In this document: piece after piece, positions 22,914 to 34,273 of the stretch
Position numbering within the stretch: position 1 is the stretch's first letter
How the letters are laid out: each line of letters starts with the position of its first letter
DNA from: Dama dama
Taxonomy: Eukaryota > Chordata > Mammalia > Artiodactyla > Cervidae
Reading direction: 5' to 3'
Assembly: GCF_033118175.1 (NCBI RefSeq)
Contig: NC_083710.1
Location: 42,501,501 to 42,565,500 of the forward strand
Length of the DNA: 64,000 bases
The notes under the pieces: generated by a model
The model's database searches: none
Told to the model about the DNA's origin: nothing
Seen by the model: only the letters and a program-made list of their open reading frames with translations
Program-made: the position numbers and the translations under genes

Positions 22914-23336
22914 TCAGTTTAGTTTAGTTCAGTTCAGTCACTCAGTCATGTCTGACTCTTTGCGACCCCAGGAAGTGCAGCACACCAGGTCTCCCTGTCC
23001 ATCACCAACTCCCGGAGTTCACCCAAACCCATGTCCATCGAGTCGGTGATGCCATCCAACCATCTCAGCCTCTGTCGTCCCCTTCTTCTCCTGCCCTCAA
23101 TCTTTCCCAGCATCAGGGTCTTTTCCAATGAGTCAGCTCTTCGCATGAGGTGGCCAAAGTATTGGAGTTTAAGCTTCAACATCAGTCCTTCCAATGAACA
23201 CCCAGGACTGATCCCCTTTAGGATGGACTTGGTTTGATCTCCTTGCAGTCCAAGGGACTCTCAAGAGTCTTCTCCAACAACACAGTTCAAAAACATCAAT
23301 TCTTCGGCACTCGGCTTTCTTTATAGTCCAACTCTC
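22914..23336 (-). mobile_element. BovB LINE 3' fragment with 11-bp TSD
   Basis: Minus-strand BovB from the TGAAC-type tail (CAGTTTAGTTTAGTTCAGTTCAG) to the 'tttatagtccaactctc' block. AGCTAATATCT (22903-22913) and AGCTGATATCT (23337-23347) flank it, 10 of 11 matching. It is close to the BovB consensus and therefore relatively young. Confidence 0.92.
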
Positions 23337-23347
23337 AGCTGATATCT

Positions 23348-23680
23348 ATGAACAATTAAAGAACTAGGTGCTTTATATGGCTGCTGCTGCTGCTAAGTCA
23401 CTTCAGTCGTGTCTGACTCTGTGTGACCCCATAGACGCCCACCAGGCTCCCCCATCCCTGGGGATTCTCCAGGCAAGAATACTGGAGTGGGTTGCCATTT
23501 CCTTCTCTTAATTCTCAGTCCTGTGGAGTAAGTACTATTATAAAATCCATTCTAACCATTGAGGAAGACACTAGAGATAAGCAAGGTTTAGTAACGTGTT
23601 TAGTAACTTGTAAAAAATCACCAGCCTGTAAGTGACAGAGTTGAAATTCAAACTTAGGCTTTGAGTTTCTTGAAATCTTT
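23348..23680 (-). mobile_element. MIR SINE split by a Bov-A insertion
   Basis: The right part (23509-23680) reads as the reverse of the MIR core: 'gtggagtaagtactatta', 'gaggaagacactagagataagc', 'aagtgacagagttgaaattc'. The left part (about 23348-23380, 'actaggtgctttatatg') fits the adjoining MIR segment. A Bov-A SINE sits between them. MIR is an ancient tRNA-derived SINE and is inactive. Confidence 0.7.
23381..23508 (-). mobile_element. Bov-A monomer SINE inside MIR
   Basis: A (GCT)n tail, then 'aagtcacttcagtcgtgtctg' through 'caagaatactggagtgggttgcc' to 'ccttctct': one Bov-A unit in reverse orientation, half of a BOV-A2. No clear TSD was found. Confidence 0.85.
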
Positions 23681-23902
23681 GGTCTTACACAATCAGCTTT
23701 CCAGACACTTCCTAATGAATAGATTGTTGTAAGTTCACAGGACCTGTTGCTTTCTGTATTTGTCCAAATATACATGGAAACAGTTTTCATCACCAAAAGA
23801 GGAAGCTTCATACCACTACTGATTTTTATCCAAATTTTGGATCTGTTTCCCTCCCTGGCCATTCAAATTAGATTCTTCAGGGAAGTAAATTATATGTATT
23901 AG

Positions 23903-24062
23903 GTTGTCACAACCATGGGGAGGGTGGTGGGAGGGGAGTTCTGGATGGAGGGGACACATGTATTCCTATGGGCAATTCATATTGCTATATGGTAAAAACC
24001 AGAACAATATTATAAAGTAATTATCCTCAAATTAAAATAAATAAAAATTTAAAAGAAACAAA
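23903..24062 (+). mobile_element. L1 3' UTR terminal fragment
   Basis: The final ~160 bp of a ruminant L1: a G-rich 'ggggagggtggtgggagggg' segment, then 'cacatgtattcctatggg', 'ggtaaaaaccagaacaata' and an A-rich tail. Extreme 5' truncation. Confidence 0.85.
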
Positions 24063-24255
24063 ACTGTAAAAAATCATGTGCCTCAATACACTTAAATATG
24101 TAAGGAATAGAATTAGTGTTATAAATTATGTTTTGTCAAAATCATGGAAGTATCCAAGTAGAGGAATTAGGAATGCATCATTATTTTATATTTTAATAGC
24201 TCATTTATTTTTGTAACTCTTATTTTTAACTTGCTATTACATTTATTTGGTTTTT

Positions 24256-24356
24256 AGTCTGTTTTGCCCACTAAATTATAAATTCCTGAGTAGAAGACCT
24301 TTTCTGCCTCCCTTCCTACTGTCACTGACCCATAGTAGGCTCTTAGTAGCAATTTC
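24256..24356 (+). mobile_element. L2 LINE 3' end remnant
   Basis: 'ctaaattataaattcctgag' and 'gacccatagtaggctcttag' match the familiar 3' end of the ancient L2 LINE. Diverged and short. Confidence 0.5.
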
Positions 24357-24447
24357 TTACACTAGAATAGGATATATGCAACCCTGGGCAGTAGCTCAGG
24401 TATCCAGAATCAAAGTCTAGAAGATAAATACACAAGTAAAGAACAAT

Positions 24448-24988
24448 TATGAGATTAAAAGACACTTGCTCCTTGGAAGAAAAACAATGACAAACCTAGA
24501 CAAGCAGAGACATTACTGACAAAGCTCTGTCAAAGCTATGGCTTTTCCAGTAGTCATGTATGGATGTGAGAGTTGGACCATAAAGAAAGCTGAGGTCTGA
24601 AGTATTGATCCTTTTGAATTGTGATGTTGGAGAAGACTCTTGAGAGTCCTTTGGACTGCAAGGAGATCAAACCAGTCAATCCTAAAGGAAATCAGTCCTG
24701 AATATTCATTGGAAAGACTGATGCTGCAGCTAAAGCTTCAATACTTTCACTGCCTGTTACGAAGAACTGACTAATTGGAAAAGATCTTGATGCTGGAAAA
24801 GACTGAGGATAGGAGGAGAAGAAGACAACAGAAGATGAGATGGTTGGATGGCATCACTGACTCGATGGACATGAGTTTGAGCAAGATCCAGGAGTTGGTG
24901 ATGGAGAGAGAAGCCTGGCATGCTGCAGTCCATTGGGTCACAAAGAGTCGGACAAGACTGAGTGACTGAACTGAACTGAACTGAAATA
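24448..24988 (+). mobile_element. BovB LINE 3' fragment
   Basis: Forward BovB from 'gagattaaaagacacttgc' to the TGAAC-type tail (GACTGAACTGAACTGAACTG). A deletion of about 20 bases near 24500 removes part of the segment before 'aagcagagacattac', and further indels break the frame. No convincing TSD was found. Confidence 0.88.
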
Positions 24989-25451
24989 ACAGTATAGCTT
25001 CTTCTATGAACTGAAGAGCAGGGCTGAGGAAGAGAAAGCTGCTCCAACAGATTCCAAAGACCCTGTGCTGGCTTTCATGCTGACACAGTCCAAACATCTG
25101 TGCCAGGTTGACTTTTTGTCCTTAAAGAGGTCCCTATTGATACTGATATGATGCTTTTTCAAGAAAAAGAGGAGATGTAAAGAGCAGTGTGCTTTGGAGG
25201 CTGGGAGGAAGTGGGTGGTTGATAGATTGACATTGGGGTTGCTAGGTAAGCTCTGGGGTTAAGTCCAGCTCACATGTACTTTTCCCCTGCCTCTTCTTTT
25301 TCCTGCTCTCCCTTCTTCTCTGTTTTGGGTATTCTGAATATACCCAGGAACGCCATTCTCCTGTATCTTCCAGGTTAAAATACATATATGATAAACAGTA
25401 ATTTTACTATAAAAATATTCTGCACACATTTTCACTACTGGGTTACTTTTC
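24989..25451. other. Unassigned intergenic sequence
   Basis: No gene or named repeat is recognised. Confidence 0.4.
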
Positions 25452-26407
25452 ATTTCTTTTTCTGTTCAGTTTGGTAGTTCAGTCGTGTCTGACTCTTTGC
25501 AACACCATGAACCGCAGCACGTCAAGCCTCTGTATCCATCACCAACTCCCAGAGTCCACACAAACCCATGCCATTGAGTCAGCGATGCCATCCAACCATT
25601 TCATCCTCTGTTGTCTCCTTCTCCTCCTGCCCTCAATCTTTCCCAGCATCAGGGTTTCTTCAAATGAGTCGGTCCTTCACATCAGGTGGCCAAAGTATTG
25701 GAGTTTCAGCTTGAACATCAGTCCTTCCAATAAACAACCAGGACTGAACTCCTTTAGGATGGACTGGTTGGATCTCCTTGCAGTCCAAGGGACTCTCAAG
25801 AGTCTTCTCCAACACCACAGTTCAAAAGCATCAATTCTTTGGTGCTCAGCTTTCTTCACAGTCCAACTCTCACATCCATACATGACCACTGGAAAAATCA
25901 TAGCCTTACTAGACGGACCTTTGTTAGCAAAGTAATGTCTCTGCTTTTTCATAAGCTGTCTAGGTAGGTCATAACTCTCCTTCCAAGGATTAAGCATCTT
26001 TTAATTTCATGGCTGTAATCACCATCTGCAGTGATTTTGGAGCCCAAGAAAATAAAGTCAGTAAATGTTTCCAGTTTCCCCATCTATTTGCCATGAAGTG
26101 ATGGCATTGGATGCCATGATGTTCGTTTTCTGAATGTTGAGCTTTAAGCTAACTTTTTCACTCTCCTCTTTCACTTTCATCAAGAGGCTCTTTAGTTCTT
26201 CTTCACTTTTTCCCATGAGTACTGTCATCTGCATATCTGAGGTTATTGATATTGCTCCCAGCAATCTTGATTCCAGCTTGTGCTTCCTCCAGCCCAGCGT
26301 CTCTTGTGATGTACTCGGCATATAAGGTAAATAAGCAGGGTGACAATATACAGCCTTGACGTACTCCTTTTCCTATTTGGAATCAGTCTGTTGTTCCATG
26401 TCCAGTT

Positions 26408-26662
26408 CTAACTGTTGCTTCCTGACCTGCATACAGGTTTCCCAAGAGGCAAGTCAGGTGGTCTTCCCATCTCTTTCAGAATTTTCCACAGTTTATTGTG
26501 ATCTACACAGTCAAAGGCTTTGGCATAGTCAATAAAACAGAAATAGATGTTTGTCTGGAACTCTCTTGGTTTTTCAATGATCCAGTCAATGTTGGCAATT
26601 CGATCTCTGGTTCCTCTGCCTTTTCTAAAGCCAGCCTGAACATCTGGAATTTCACAGTTCAT
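26408..26662 (-). pseudogene. BovB RT fingers/palm fragment
   Basis: An 84-residue minus-strand frame carrying AGFRKGRGTRDRIAN near residues 10-24 and a fully conserved motif A (CFIDYAKAFDCVDHNKLWK) with both aspartates. It breaks shortly before the motif B region. Confidence 0.8.
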
Positions 26663-26764
26663 GTATTGCTCAAGCCTGGTTTGGAGAATTTTGAGGCTAA
26701 TTTACTAGTTTGAGTATTCTTTCACATTGTCTTTCTTTGGGATTAGAATGAAAACCAACCTTTT

Positions 26765-27169
26765 CTAGTCCTGTGGCCACTGCCGAGTTTTCCAAATTTG
26801 CTGGTATATTGAGTGCAGCACTTTCACAGCATCATCAATCAGGGTTTGAAATAGCTGAACTGGAATTCCATCACCTCCACTAGCTTTGTTTGAAGTGATG
26901 CTTCCTAAGGCCCACTTGACTTCACATTCCAGGATGTCTGGCTCTAGGTGAGTGTGAGTGTTCACACCATCATGATTATCTGGGTTGTGAAGATCTTTTT
27001 TGTACAGTTCTTCTGTGTATTCTTGCCACCTCTTCTTAATATCTTCTACTTCTGTTAGGTTCATCCCATTTCTGTCCTTTATTTTGCCCGTATTTGTATG
27101 AAATGTTCCCTTGGTATCTCTAATTTTCTTGAAGAGATCTCTAGTCTTTCCCATTCTCTTGTTTTCCAC
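26765..27169 (-). pseudogene. BovB linker/RT N-terminal fragment
   Basis: A 134-residue minus-strand frame: KTRDLFKKIRDTKGTFH at residues 8-24, a WQEYTEELYKKDLHNPDNHDG block at residues 48-68, then the ASGGDGIPVQLF segment preceding RT. It ends at a TAG in place of a tryptophan after QWPQD. The upstream part continues in the frame at 27179-27493. Confidence 0.8.
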
Positions 27170-27178
27170 TATTTCTTT

Positions 27179-27493
27179 TCATTGATTACTGAGGAAGGCT
27201 TTCTTATCTCTCCTTGCTATTCTTTGGAACTCTGCATTCAAATGGGTATATCTTTCCTTTTCTCCTTTGCTTTTCACTTCTCTTCTTTTCACAGCTATTT
27301 TTAAGGCCTCCTCAGACAGCCATTTTGCTGTTTTGTATTTCTTTTTCTTGGGGATGGTCTTAATTCCTGTCTCCTGTACAATGTCACAAACCTCCATCCA
27401 TAGTTCATCGGGCACTCTGTCTATCAGCTCTAATCCTTTAAATCTATTTCTTTTTAGACAAAATACATTTGAAAAGTGTTTGTATATTTGCAT
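27179..27493 (-). pseudogene. BovB endonuclease-RT linker fragment
   Basis: A minus-strand frame whose first ~17 residues lie in flanking DNA. The rest is BovB: LIDRVPDELW, a KKKK-rich basic stretch, and EFQRIARRDKKAFLSNQ. It is the most upstream coding part retained by the 25462-27445 copy. Confidence 0.7.
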
Positions 27494-27631
27494 AACTTTT
27501 GGATACTTTGCCTCCCGAACTAGATCTGTCTACCATATCTAGTCCCTTAAAATTAGACAAAATATATTTGAAGGGTGTTTGTATATTTGCATAACTTTTG
27601 GATACTTTGCCTCCCTAACTAGATTCCAATA
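27452..27631. repeat. 99-bp-period tandem duplication
   Basis: Two copies of a ~79-bp block start at about 27453 and 27552. Each contains TTAGACAAAATA, GTGTTTGTATATTTGCATAA, CTTTTGGATACTTTGCCTCC and AACTAGAT. The copies differ at only a few bases. A ~20-bp spacer separates them, and the first copy abuts the 5' end of the BovB. Confidence 0.9.
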
Positions 27632-27890
27632 CCTAGAGATAGGACGGAAAAATAAACAAAGCACTGCAAAAGCAAATATCTCAAAGGAAGTTTCAAAGAC
27701 ATTTAACATTTTAATGTAAATTATATACTGTGTTTGTGTATACCTTTATAGAGTATACATCCCCAGTATGTGGAAGAACTCATACAAACTTCTGTTTTTC
27801 CATAAAGAAATACCTATTTACAATATAAAATGACTATATAGCTTTGTAAGTTTTTATTTTGTTGCTCTCAGGAATTGTATAGGTTGAGGG

Positions 27891-28085
27891 AGCAAAGCAC
27901 TTATCAAGAACTTATTATGTGCCACACATTTTGTTTTCTACTTTAGAAGTGCTATATCACTTAATAATAATAGTAATCTTATTGTATTAAACCCAGAAAT
28001 TGCCCCTAAGAGAGAGTGTGAAACTTCCTGGTCACAAAGGTAAAAAGAAGCAAGGCCAAAATTTAAACCCAGTTCTTTGTTTGTG
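27891..28085 (-). mobile_element. MIR SINE remnant
   Basis: A reversed MIR: 'gaacttattatgtgccacac', then 'aataataatagtaatctta', 'gaaacttcctggtcacaaag' and 'ccaaaatttaaacccag'. The order and spacing match the MIR consensus. Confidence 0.65.
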
Positions 28086-28970
28086 TGTTTGTTTCTTTTG
28101 TTTTTTTAATAACTCCAATATCTGGATGTTTTTCATTTTATCATGATTCTTCCAAAACTTTTTTTTTTCTTTTTTTTAACTGAAACATCTATTGTAGGGT
28201 GATGTATTGACACCATCATACTCTAGTGAGAGATTTACAAGTCATTTTATTTCTGAAACAAGTAGTTATTTTCTTGAGAAGTCACAAGATGTTTATGTTG
28301 AAGGGGAGGGATAAAAGTCAGACTTCAAATTGTTCATATTTTTTTTATGTCAAGGAATAAAGGGGGAAACTAATTCTATCACAACAACTCTGTCAATTTA
28401 ATTCTTGCATAAGTTAAATCACTCAAAATGAATAAATAAATCTCCTTCACTGTTTATTATTTTATCAAATAGATAAAAGTACTAAATGTGAAACAATTGT
28501 GAGAAGCTTGGGTATCATATTAAATTCAAAAGGTTTACAACTCTAAAACCATTTTACTCAAATATGGATTTTATATGACTCAGACATTATTATTCTATCC
28601 TCTAAAAAAGTAAGAAAATTTCTGTAACAAGACAAGAAAGTATGGTTGCCGAAAAATGATACTAATTTTAAAAGCAACAGTAAGGAAAGAACACAATAAA
28701 AGGGTTTGACCAAAAAAGAAAGAAAAATTTAAGTTGTATTAGTATTGTACTAGTATTCCTTGTATAGAATTGATTTACTCTCTCTCTCTATCAAGGTCAA
28801 CTCATTAGCTATTCCAGACTTTTACTGGACTACTGCATTCCTCCATCTCCCCCATTCCCTTTTATGTCCAGCAGTTAATCTTTCCTTTGCCTAAACATTC
28901 ATGGAATAAGTAGAGACAATTTGGTAGGAACTCACTCAATTTTCTGTATCACTACTTGCTTCCTTGTGTA

Positions 28971-28973
<3 letters not shown>
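28086..28973. other. Unassigned AT-rich sequence
   Basis: No gene or named repeat is recognised. Several T-runs occur near 28158-28176. Confidence 0.4.

Positions 28974-29020
<47 letters not shown>
28974..29020. repeat. (CA)n microsatellite
   Basis: 47 bases of uninterrupted AC/CA. Confidence 0.95.
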
Positions 29021-29021
<1 letters not shown>

Positions 29022-29225
29022 CCTCACATCTTTAATCAGAAAAAGAAGTATCTTTCCATATGGACCACTAAGAAAGCTAATATATCCCCATCTTTAATAT
29101 CTTTAAGATATTTAATCCCAAAGCCAATCCCCCTACTTCTACAGTGACTCTTTTTACTCATAATTAAAGATATGCTCTAGGAGAACCTCTCAAAAAAAGA
29201 TTTAAAAGCCCCCCAAAATCCACAG

Positions 29226-29226
<1 letters not shown>

Positions 29227-29267
<41 letters not shown>
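29227..29267. repeat. (CA)n microsatellite
   Basis: 41 bases of uninterrupted CA, about 200 bp from a second long CA tract. Confidence 0.95.
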
Positions 29268-29269
<2 letters not shown>

Positions 29270-29925
29270 CAACTAAATTAATTAAAACCATTGTCCTTGA
29301 TTTGAGTCATTATCTTCCTTTCACCTTAGTCCTGGGAATAAGCTAGCAAGAAATCTGTTCACATTTCTCCCTTTTTATGATCCTTTTTCATTGCCCTCTT
29401 CTTCCTTCATCTGTCATTCTATAAATCTGTCCTAGGAATGTATTATCAGCTCTACCAGATGTTGAGAAGGCACAGACAACTAGTTTCATGGTGTCAAGAA
29501 GTTGGCTCACCTATAATGCAATAGAAAGAGAGCAAAAAATGTAAGCAAGTGGGTGTAACCTGGGAAAGATGAGAAAGCAGTATTCCATGTCAGTGGATCA
29601 AAAAATAAAAAGGAAAATGGGCCTTGAAAAGTCCGAAGATATTTACTTCTTGAAAGGGATGAACACATGGAGCAGAAGAGTTCAGGCAGGATAAGAGGTA
29701 AAGATAAAATTAATGATTTATGAGTGGATTTGGGATGTTTGGATATCTGTGAACAGTTATAAATGACATCATGATGGGATGCAAGCATTAGAGATGGGAA
29801 GAAGTATACTAGATAAAGCTAAAGAGGCAAACAGATTAGAACTTAAATGATTTTCTTTACCATGTGAGTTTAGAATATATCAAAAGGAAATAAGGAAAGA
29901 AGAGTAAAAACCTTTTTTCAGTAAA
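29268..29925. other. Unassigned intergenic sequence
   Basis: No gene or named repeat is recognised. Confidence 0.4.
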
Positions 29926-30390
29926 TTTTGCTGTGTAACAAGCCAACCCAATACTTAGTGAGTATAAAACAATAAATGCGTAACATTTCTCAGATTTTCG
30001 GTGTCAGTTATACTGTTCTGATCTGCTCTAATTCAACTGATCAATGAGGCCAAGTAGCAGTTCAGCTGAGGTTGCATGGCCTATCATCGCCTAACTCATA
30101 TTTTTGATAGTAGGCTTGATAATCAGCTGCGGTAATAGAATGACTTGGCTATGTGCCTCTTGCCATAACTATTCATAGCTGGATAACCCAAGTTTTTTCC
30201 ATGATAGAAATCTCAGAGTAGCAAAAGAAGGCAAACCCCAATTAAAAAAAAGCATGTTTAAGTGTCTGGTTAAGTTACAGTGATGTCATCTCACTAGCCA
30301 AACAAATTCACATAGCTAAAATCAGAATATATATGGGAAGTAATCAGCCAAGAACATGTATAAGAAACTAGTGGCATAATTATGGCCATT
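29926..30390 (-). mobile_element. Ancient mammalian LTR remnant (ERVL/MaLR-type)
   Basis: 'tgctgtgtaacaagccaaccc' followed by 'cttagtgagtataaaacaa' is the reversed 3' end of the same LTR family seen at 21126 and 32440. The rest is diverged, and the family name is uncertain. Confidence 0.5.
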
Positions 30391-30604
30391 TATTAAAAAC
30401 AAACTAGCAGAGCAAGGAACCAGACTTCTATAGCACAGAATGCCATGTGTTATTTAGGAATATTTTATCACTTATTGATTGACCAGAATCACAATATATA
30501 CTAGCCCTTGTCTTCTGAAGGTATATTATCTGCCCTTAACAGTTGTGGAGTAGAGGTCAGAATGCAAATGAATATGTCTAAATGTTTAAAAGTTATAAAT
30601 TAAG

Positions 30605-30702
30605 CTGCTGCTGCTTCAGTCATGGCTGACTCTGTGCGACCCTGTGGATTGCAGCCTGCCAGTCTCCTCTGTCCATGGAATTCTCCAGGCAAGAATTTTC
30701 CT
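30605..30702 (-). mobile_element. Bov-A SINE fragment
   Basis: A (GCT)n tail then 'tcagtcatggctgactctgtg' to 'ctccaggcaagaatt': part of one Bov-A unit in reverse orientation, truncated before the 'tactggagtggg' block. Confidence 0.8.
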
Positions 30703-31255
30703 CGGCAAAATCAATATGAAGAGAAATTTTCATGACCTGTAAATGAACTTAGAACCATCTGGGCAGGACATATGGAGTGCAGGCAGGACATACTCTAGAA
30801 GTTAGGGCATGACCCCTGACCCATGCAGACCTCCTGCCCCTTGAATAAGAGTAGCTGCAAACAATAGGACTATGACAGGTAACCTCTTGTTTTGTATGCT
30901 GGTGGTTGTTTCAGGTGAGAAAATACAAATAATTTTAAATTCTATTTTTGCCATTATGAAAACTGAACTCAAAGCTGACAACTTTGACTCGGGCTCATTG
31001 ATGAATTTCTCTGTGAGAAACTGTTTGAGGGCATGTACATGACATAGACAGGACATGACCATTCACTTCGGCCTCCTTTCCTTTACACCTATTAAACCAC
31101 CATGGTCTTGCTTTTGTAGCAGCTCAGCTATTAATCTAGCATCAGTGAATTTTTCATTGCCTAAATCAAGAGATATTTCTCAGAACTTACCTCACCAGCA
31201 ATAACAGTGTTTCTGGTGGTCTGCTAATAAATCAGATTTGCCTGCTTTTTGTAAG
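30703..31255. other. Unassigned intergenic sequence
   Basis: No gene or named repeat is recognised. Confidence 0.4.
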
Positions 31256-31259
31256 ATTA

Positions 31260-31645
31260 GACACATGATGCAAACTGGCCAGTTGACCTATTTTATTCTC
31301 TTGGGAGAGTGATGTGACCCAAGAAGAGCCAATCAGGGTCATTTTCCAGAATTTATATGGATGCTGGGGGAGAGAAAATCATATTCTTCCTCTCCTACTC
31401 TGGAATAAAAGATGAACTTGGAACTGCCTGGAAGATTAAAAAAGAATTGAGAGAGAGGGGGGAAGCAGAGAAATAAACAGAGAAAGTAATTCCTAATAAT
31501 GCCTTAAAACCCTGGAGACAGCCATGACTGTCAGCCATCACCTAGACATTCCATGAATAGGAAAGGATAAATTCACTTATCCAGATATTAATTTATTTAA
31601 ATGGTTTGAGTTAGGTTTATGTCATTCAAAGCAAAAATTTTCTGT
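31260..31645 (+). mobile_element. Ancient interspersed repeat, family not assigned
   Basis: 'gacccaagaagagccaatcag' near 31316 and 'ggtttgagttaggtttatgtc' near 31602 match, in order, phrases of a known mammal-wide repeat that I cannot name safely. No coding capacity. Confidence 0.35.
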
Positions 31646-32210
31646 CATGTGGTATATGGCATTGTTGAATATCCCCTCTGTTTTTAATTCTCCTTTTCAT
31701 AAGTTTCCAAGAAATGTCTCTCCAGTTGTCCCTACCACATTTTTAATACTAAACTTATCTGATTTTTTCTCCATCTGTTCCTTGAATGTGGATATATCTC
31801 AGCACTTGTTGTTTTCATTCTACAGACTCTCTCTGGATAAAATACCAACATCCATTGTCTATTCCCCTTTTGTATCATTAATGTTCAAGCCATGTCTTTA
31901 AATATAGAAAGAAAATAAGAATTCACAGTATATTTTCATGCTTTAGTTTAGGAATGTCTTTCACTATCCATTCCTCAACTTCCCTTCCTTTATCCATATA
32001 CTACTATATATGGCTTAACAGTTTGAGCCTGGCTTCATACCTTAACTCTTTGTTTTTTAGTCTCTCTTTTTGTTTTTTCACTACAACCATTCTTATTAAT
32101 CCTAATGGAGATAATCTGATTTTCAAAAACATTCCTCAGATCATTTTTTAGTATTGTCAGGTGATACATAAAAACCTTACTTCTAGGAGAAAAAGATCAA
32201 TCACCTAGGT

Positions 32211-32394
32211 CAGTGGTTCTCAACATTTAGCAGGCATCCAAATCTGCTGGAGACCTTGCTAACACACAGAATACTGGGCCCCACTCCCAGAGTTTTTGAC
32301 TCAGTAGGTCTGGGGTAGGACCTGAAAATATGAGTTTCTGGAAAGTTTACAAGAAATACTGACCCTGGTGGTGTGGGCCATAGGAATAATTCTG
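32211..32394 (+). mobile_element. MER5A hAT DNA transposon remnant
   Basis: Starts CAGTGGTTCTCAACATTTAG (the MER5A terminus) and continues with 'actgggccccactcccagag' and 'gactcagtaggtctggggta', the most conserved MER5A core. The 3' terminal inverted repeat is degraded. Non-autonomous. Confidence 0.85.
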
Positions 32395-32439
32395 ATCTAG
32401 ACCATATTGTTTGTTATTCTCATTATTGCAAACCATTGT

Positions 32440-32895
32440 ATTATGCATTCTTGAGTGTGGGAGGAGCCGATGACTTATGTCTAATCAATAGAACACTGCC
32501 ACAACAATATTATGAGTCATATAATTTAGCTGACAGGAAACAGACAAATTCTCCTGTGGCCTTGAGGAAAAAAGCAGCTATGTTATGATTGTGGACTCCT
32601 TGTACAGAAGCATATAAGGGTGACCTCCAAGAACTCAAGGCAGCCGAGCAGACAAACAGTCATACATCCACAAGGAAACAAGTTCTGTCAACAACCTAAG
32701 TGAATTTGGAAGGGGATTTTTTCTCCAACTGAGTATCCAGGTGAAAACAGTGCAACTGTCTCTTCTTGTAGCTTGTGAATCCTTAAGGAGGGGACCTAAA
32801 TAAGCCGTGTCTGCACCCCTGACTCACAGAAACTGAGATTATAAATGTTTGTGGTTTGAAGCTGCTATCTTTGTGATAATTTGACTACAGAATCC
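32440..32895 (+). mobile_element. Ancient mammalian LTR remnant (ERVL/MaLR-type)
   Basis: The 3' end reads 'gactcacagaaactgagatt', 'ataaatgtttgtggtttgaag' and 'tttgtgataatttgactacag': the forward form of the LTR family seen reversed at 21126 and 29926. The 5' boundary is approximate. Confidence 0.5.
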
Positions 32896-32924
32896 TCTAA
32901 AAAATATTATTCTTGATATTGACC

Positions 32925-33400
32925 TCTCCAAAGCTTACGAGATACAATTTAAACACCTTAGCAGAGCATTACGAGGCTTCTTGTGAAAGATGTCCTGCTT
33001 CCTTCTGTCCTCTCAATACTCAAAATCTTGCACCTCCTGCTTAGTACTAAGAGATTAAAATTCCCTCCTTTAACCTGGAAACACGCTGTAATAGATATAC
33101 ATCAGAACTTCGGATAATATTTTTCACTTTTTCTCATTTTATACTCTCTTCTATTCTCTTCAAAATTTACTTTTGATGTTGTCATCTTCCATGAACCTTC
33201 TGTGACACCACTGAACTCCTGAGCCTAATTATAGTCCTTGCCTCTAAACACCATGTGTTTACCTTTAATTTTCCAGTTATAATATTGCCTTTTAAGTTAG
33301 CTTGCTCTTTCATCTCCTCCAGTAGATCTCAGCAACTTGAAAGCAAGAGGTCCCTTTAGTTTGTCTGTATCCCATAAGCCTAGTGAGTTGTACCCATTCA
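32925..33400 (+). mobile_element. L2 LINE 3' region remnant
   Basis: The texture and order fit the L2 3' region: 'cattacgaggcttcttgtga', 'ccttctgtgacaccactgaac', then 'gcaacttgaaagcaagaggtc' and 'tgtctgtatcccataagcct'. Strongly diverged and non-coding. Confidence 0.5.
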
Positions 33401-33429
33401 GTTGTTCAAACAAGAGCAATGATTTGTAA

Positions 33430-34049
33430 GAAAATCACATGCATTTTTAAGATGATAATTATTTATTAAGATGCCATTAATGCAAAATGCTAGAATTCTT
33501 GATAAAGGAAAAAACATATAACATGGAATAAATAATATCTGAAATCATGGTGTGAAATAAAGCTTAATAGGAGGTCTTTGTCTAGTCATGGCAGGCGGGC
33601 CAAGCACTGAGTTATGTTTATATTTCCCAGGCTCTCCATGATGCCACTTTATAATATACTGTTTCACACTGAGCTATTGCCACACATTTAAGTTCTATAT
33701 AGTTCTACATGGATAGACTCTGAATGAATCAACTATTGTTATCACTTTTGATGGAAGATATTTAATTATTAAGTAAATAGATAATTATATAGTTTATAAT
33801 AATACAATTTCAAGTGTGCTACACAGTGAACACATCGTAGGGTTTTCAAAAGCCAGTGGTCTATTACACTTTCTATCTCATTATAAAGAAATTTAGTTCC
33901 TTCATAGCTTTCAGATTTATATTGAGAGCCTTCCCACGAGGAAAGCTTTTCATTCTAGTGCTATTGCTCTTCTCTTTAAGATGTATATTCTTATGGTTAT
34001 CATTCAATGTAAAAATCATATTGAAATCTTTCTCTTTTCCTTTCTGTTA
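33430..34049. other. Unassigned AT-rich sequence
   Basis: No gene or named repeat is recognised. Confidence 0.4.
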
Positions 34050-34059
34050 TGCTAGACTA

Positions 34060-34273
34060 CATTGCTGTGTTAGTGGCTCAATGGTATCTGACTCTATAAG
34101 ACCGAATGGACTAGAGCCTGCCAGGCTCCTCTGTTCATGTGATTTCCCAGGCAAGAATACTGGGGTGGGTTGCCATTTCCTTCTCTAGGGGATCTTCCCA
34201 ACCCAGGGATTGAACCTGGGTTTCCCGCATTGTGGGCAGTTTCTTTACCATTTGAACCACCAGGAAGCTGGCC
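34060..34273 (-). mobile_element. Bov-tA SINE
   Basis: A complete reversed Bov-tA: body 'caggcaagaatactggggtgg', a B-box region reading 'gggattgaacctgggt' on this strand, and the head near 'ttgaaccaccaggaagc'. Imperfect TSD: ATGCTAGACTA (34049-34059) and ATACTAGACCA (34274-34284). Confidence 0.88.

Larger units (their letters stand above)
25462..27445 (-). mobile_element. BovB LINE, ~2 kb, TSD-flanked
   Basis: One of the longest single-piece BovB copies in the window. On the minus strand it begins near the end of the endonuclease region and runs through the linker, RT and C-terminal domain to the 3' tail. ATTTCTTTTT occurs at 25452-25461 and 27446-27455 and is a likely TSD, although it is T-rich. 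The YADD codons are preserved (about 26224-26238), but frameshifts and stops split the polyprotein into several frames. Confidence 0.9.

Noticed and set aside
27452..27631. Target-site duplication of the 25462-27445 BovB
   Set aside because: Both copies lie on the same side of the BovB, so they cannot be its TSD. The short ATTTCTTTTT repeat fits that role.
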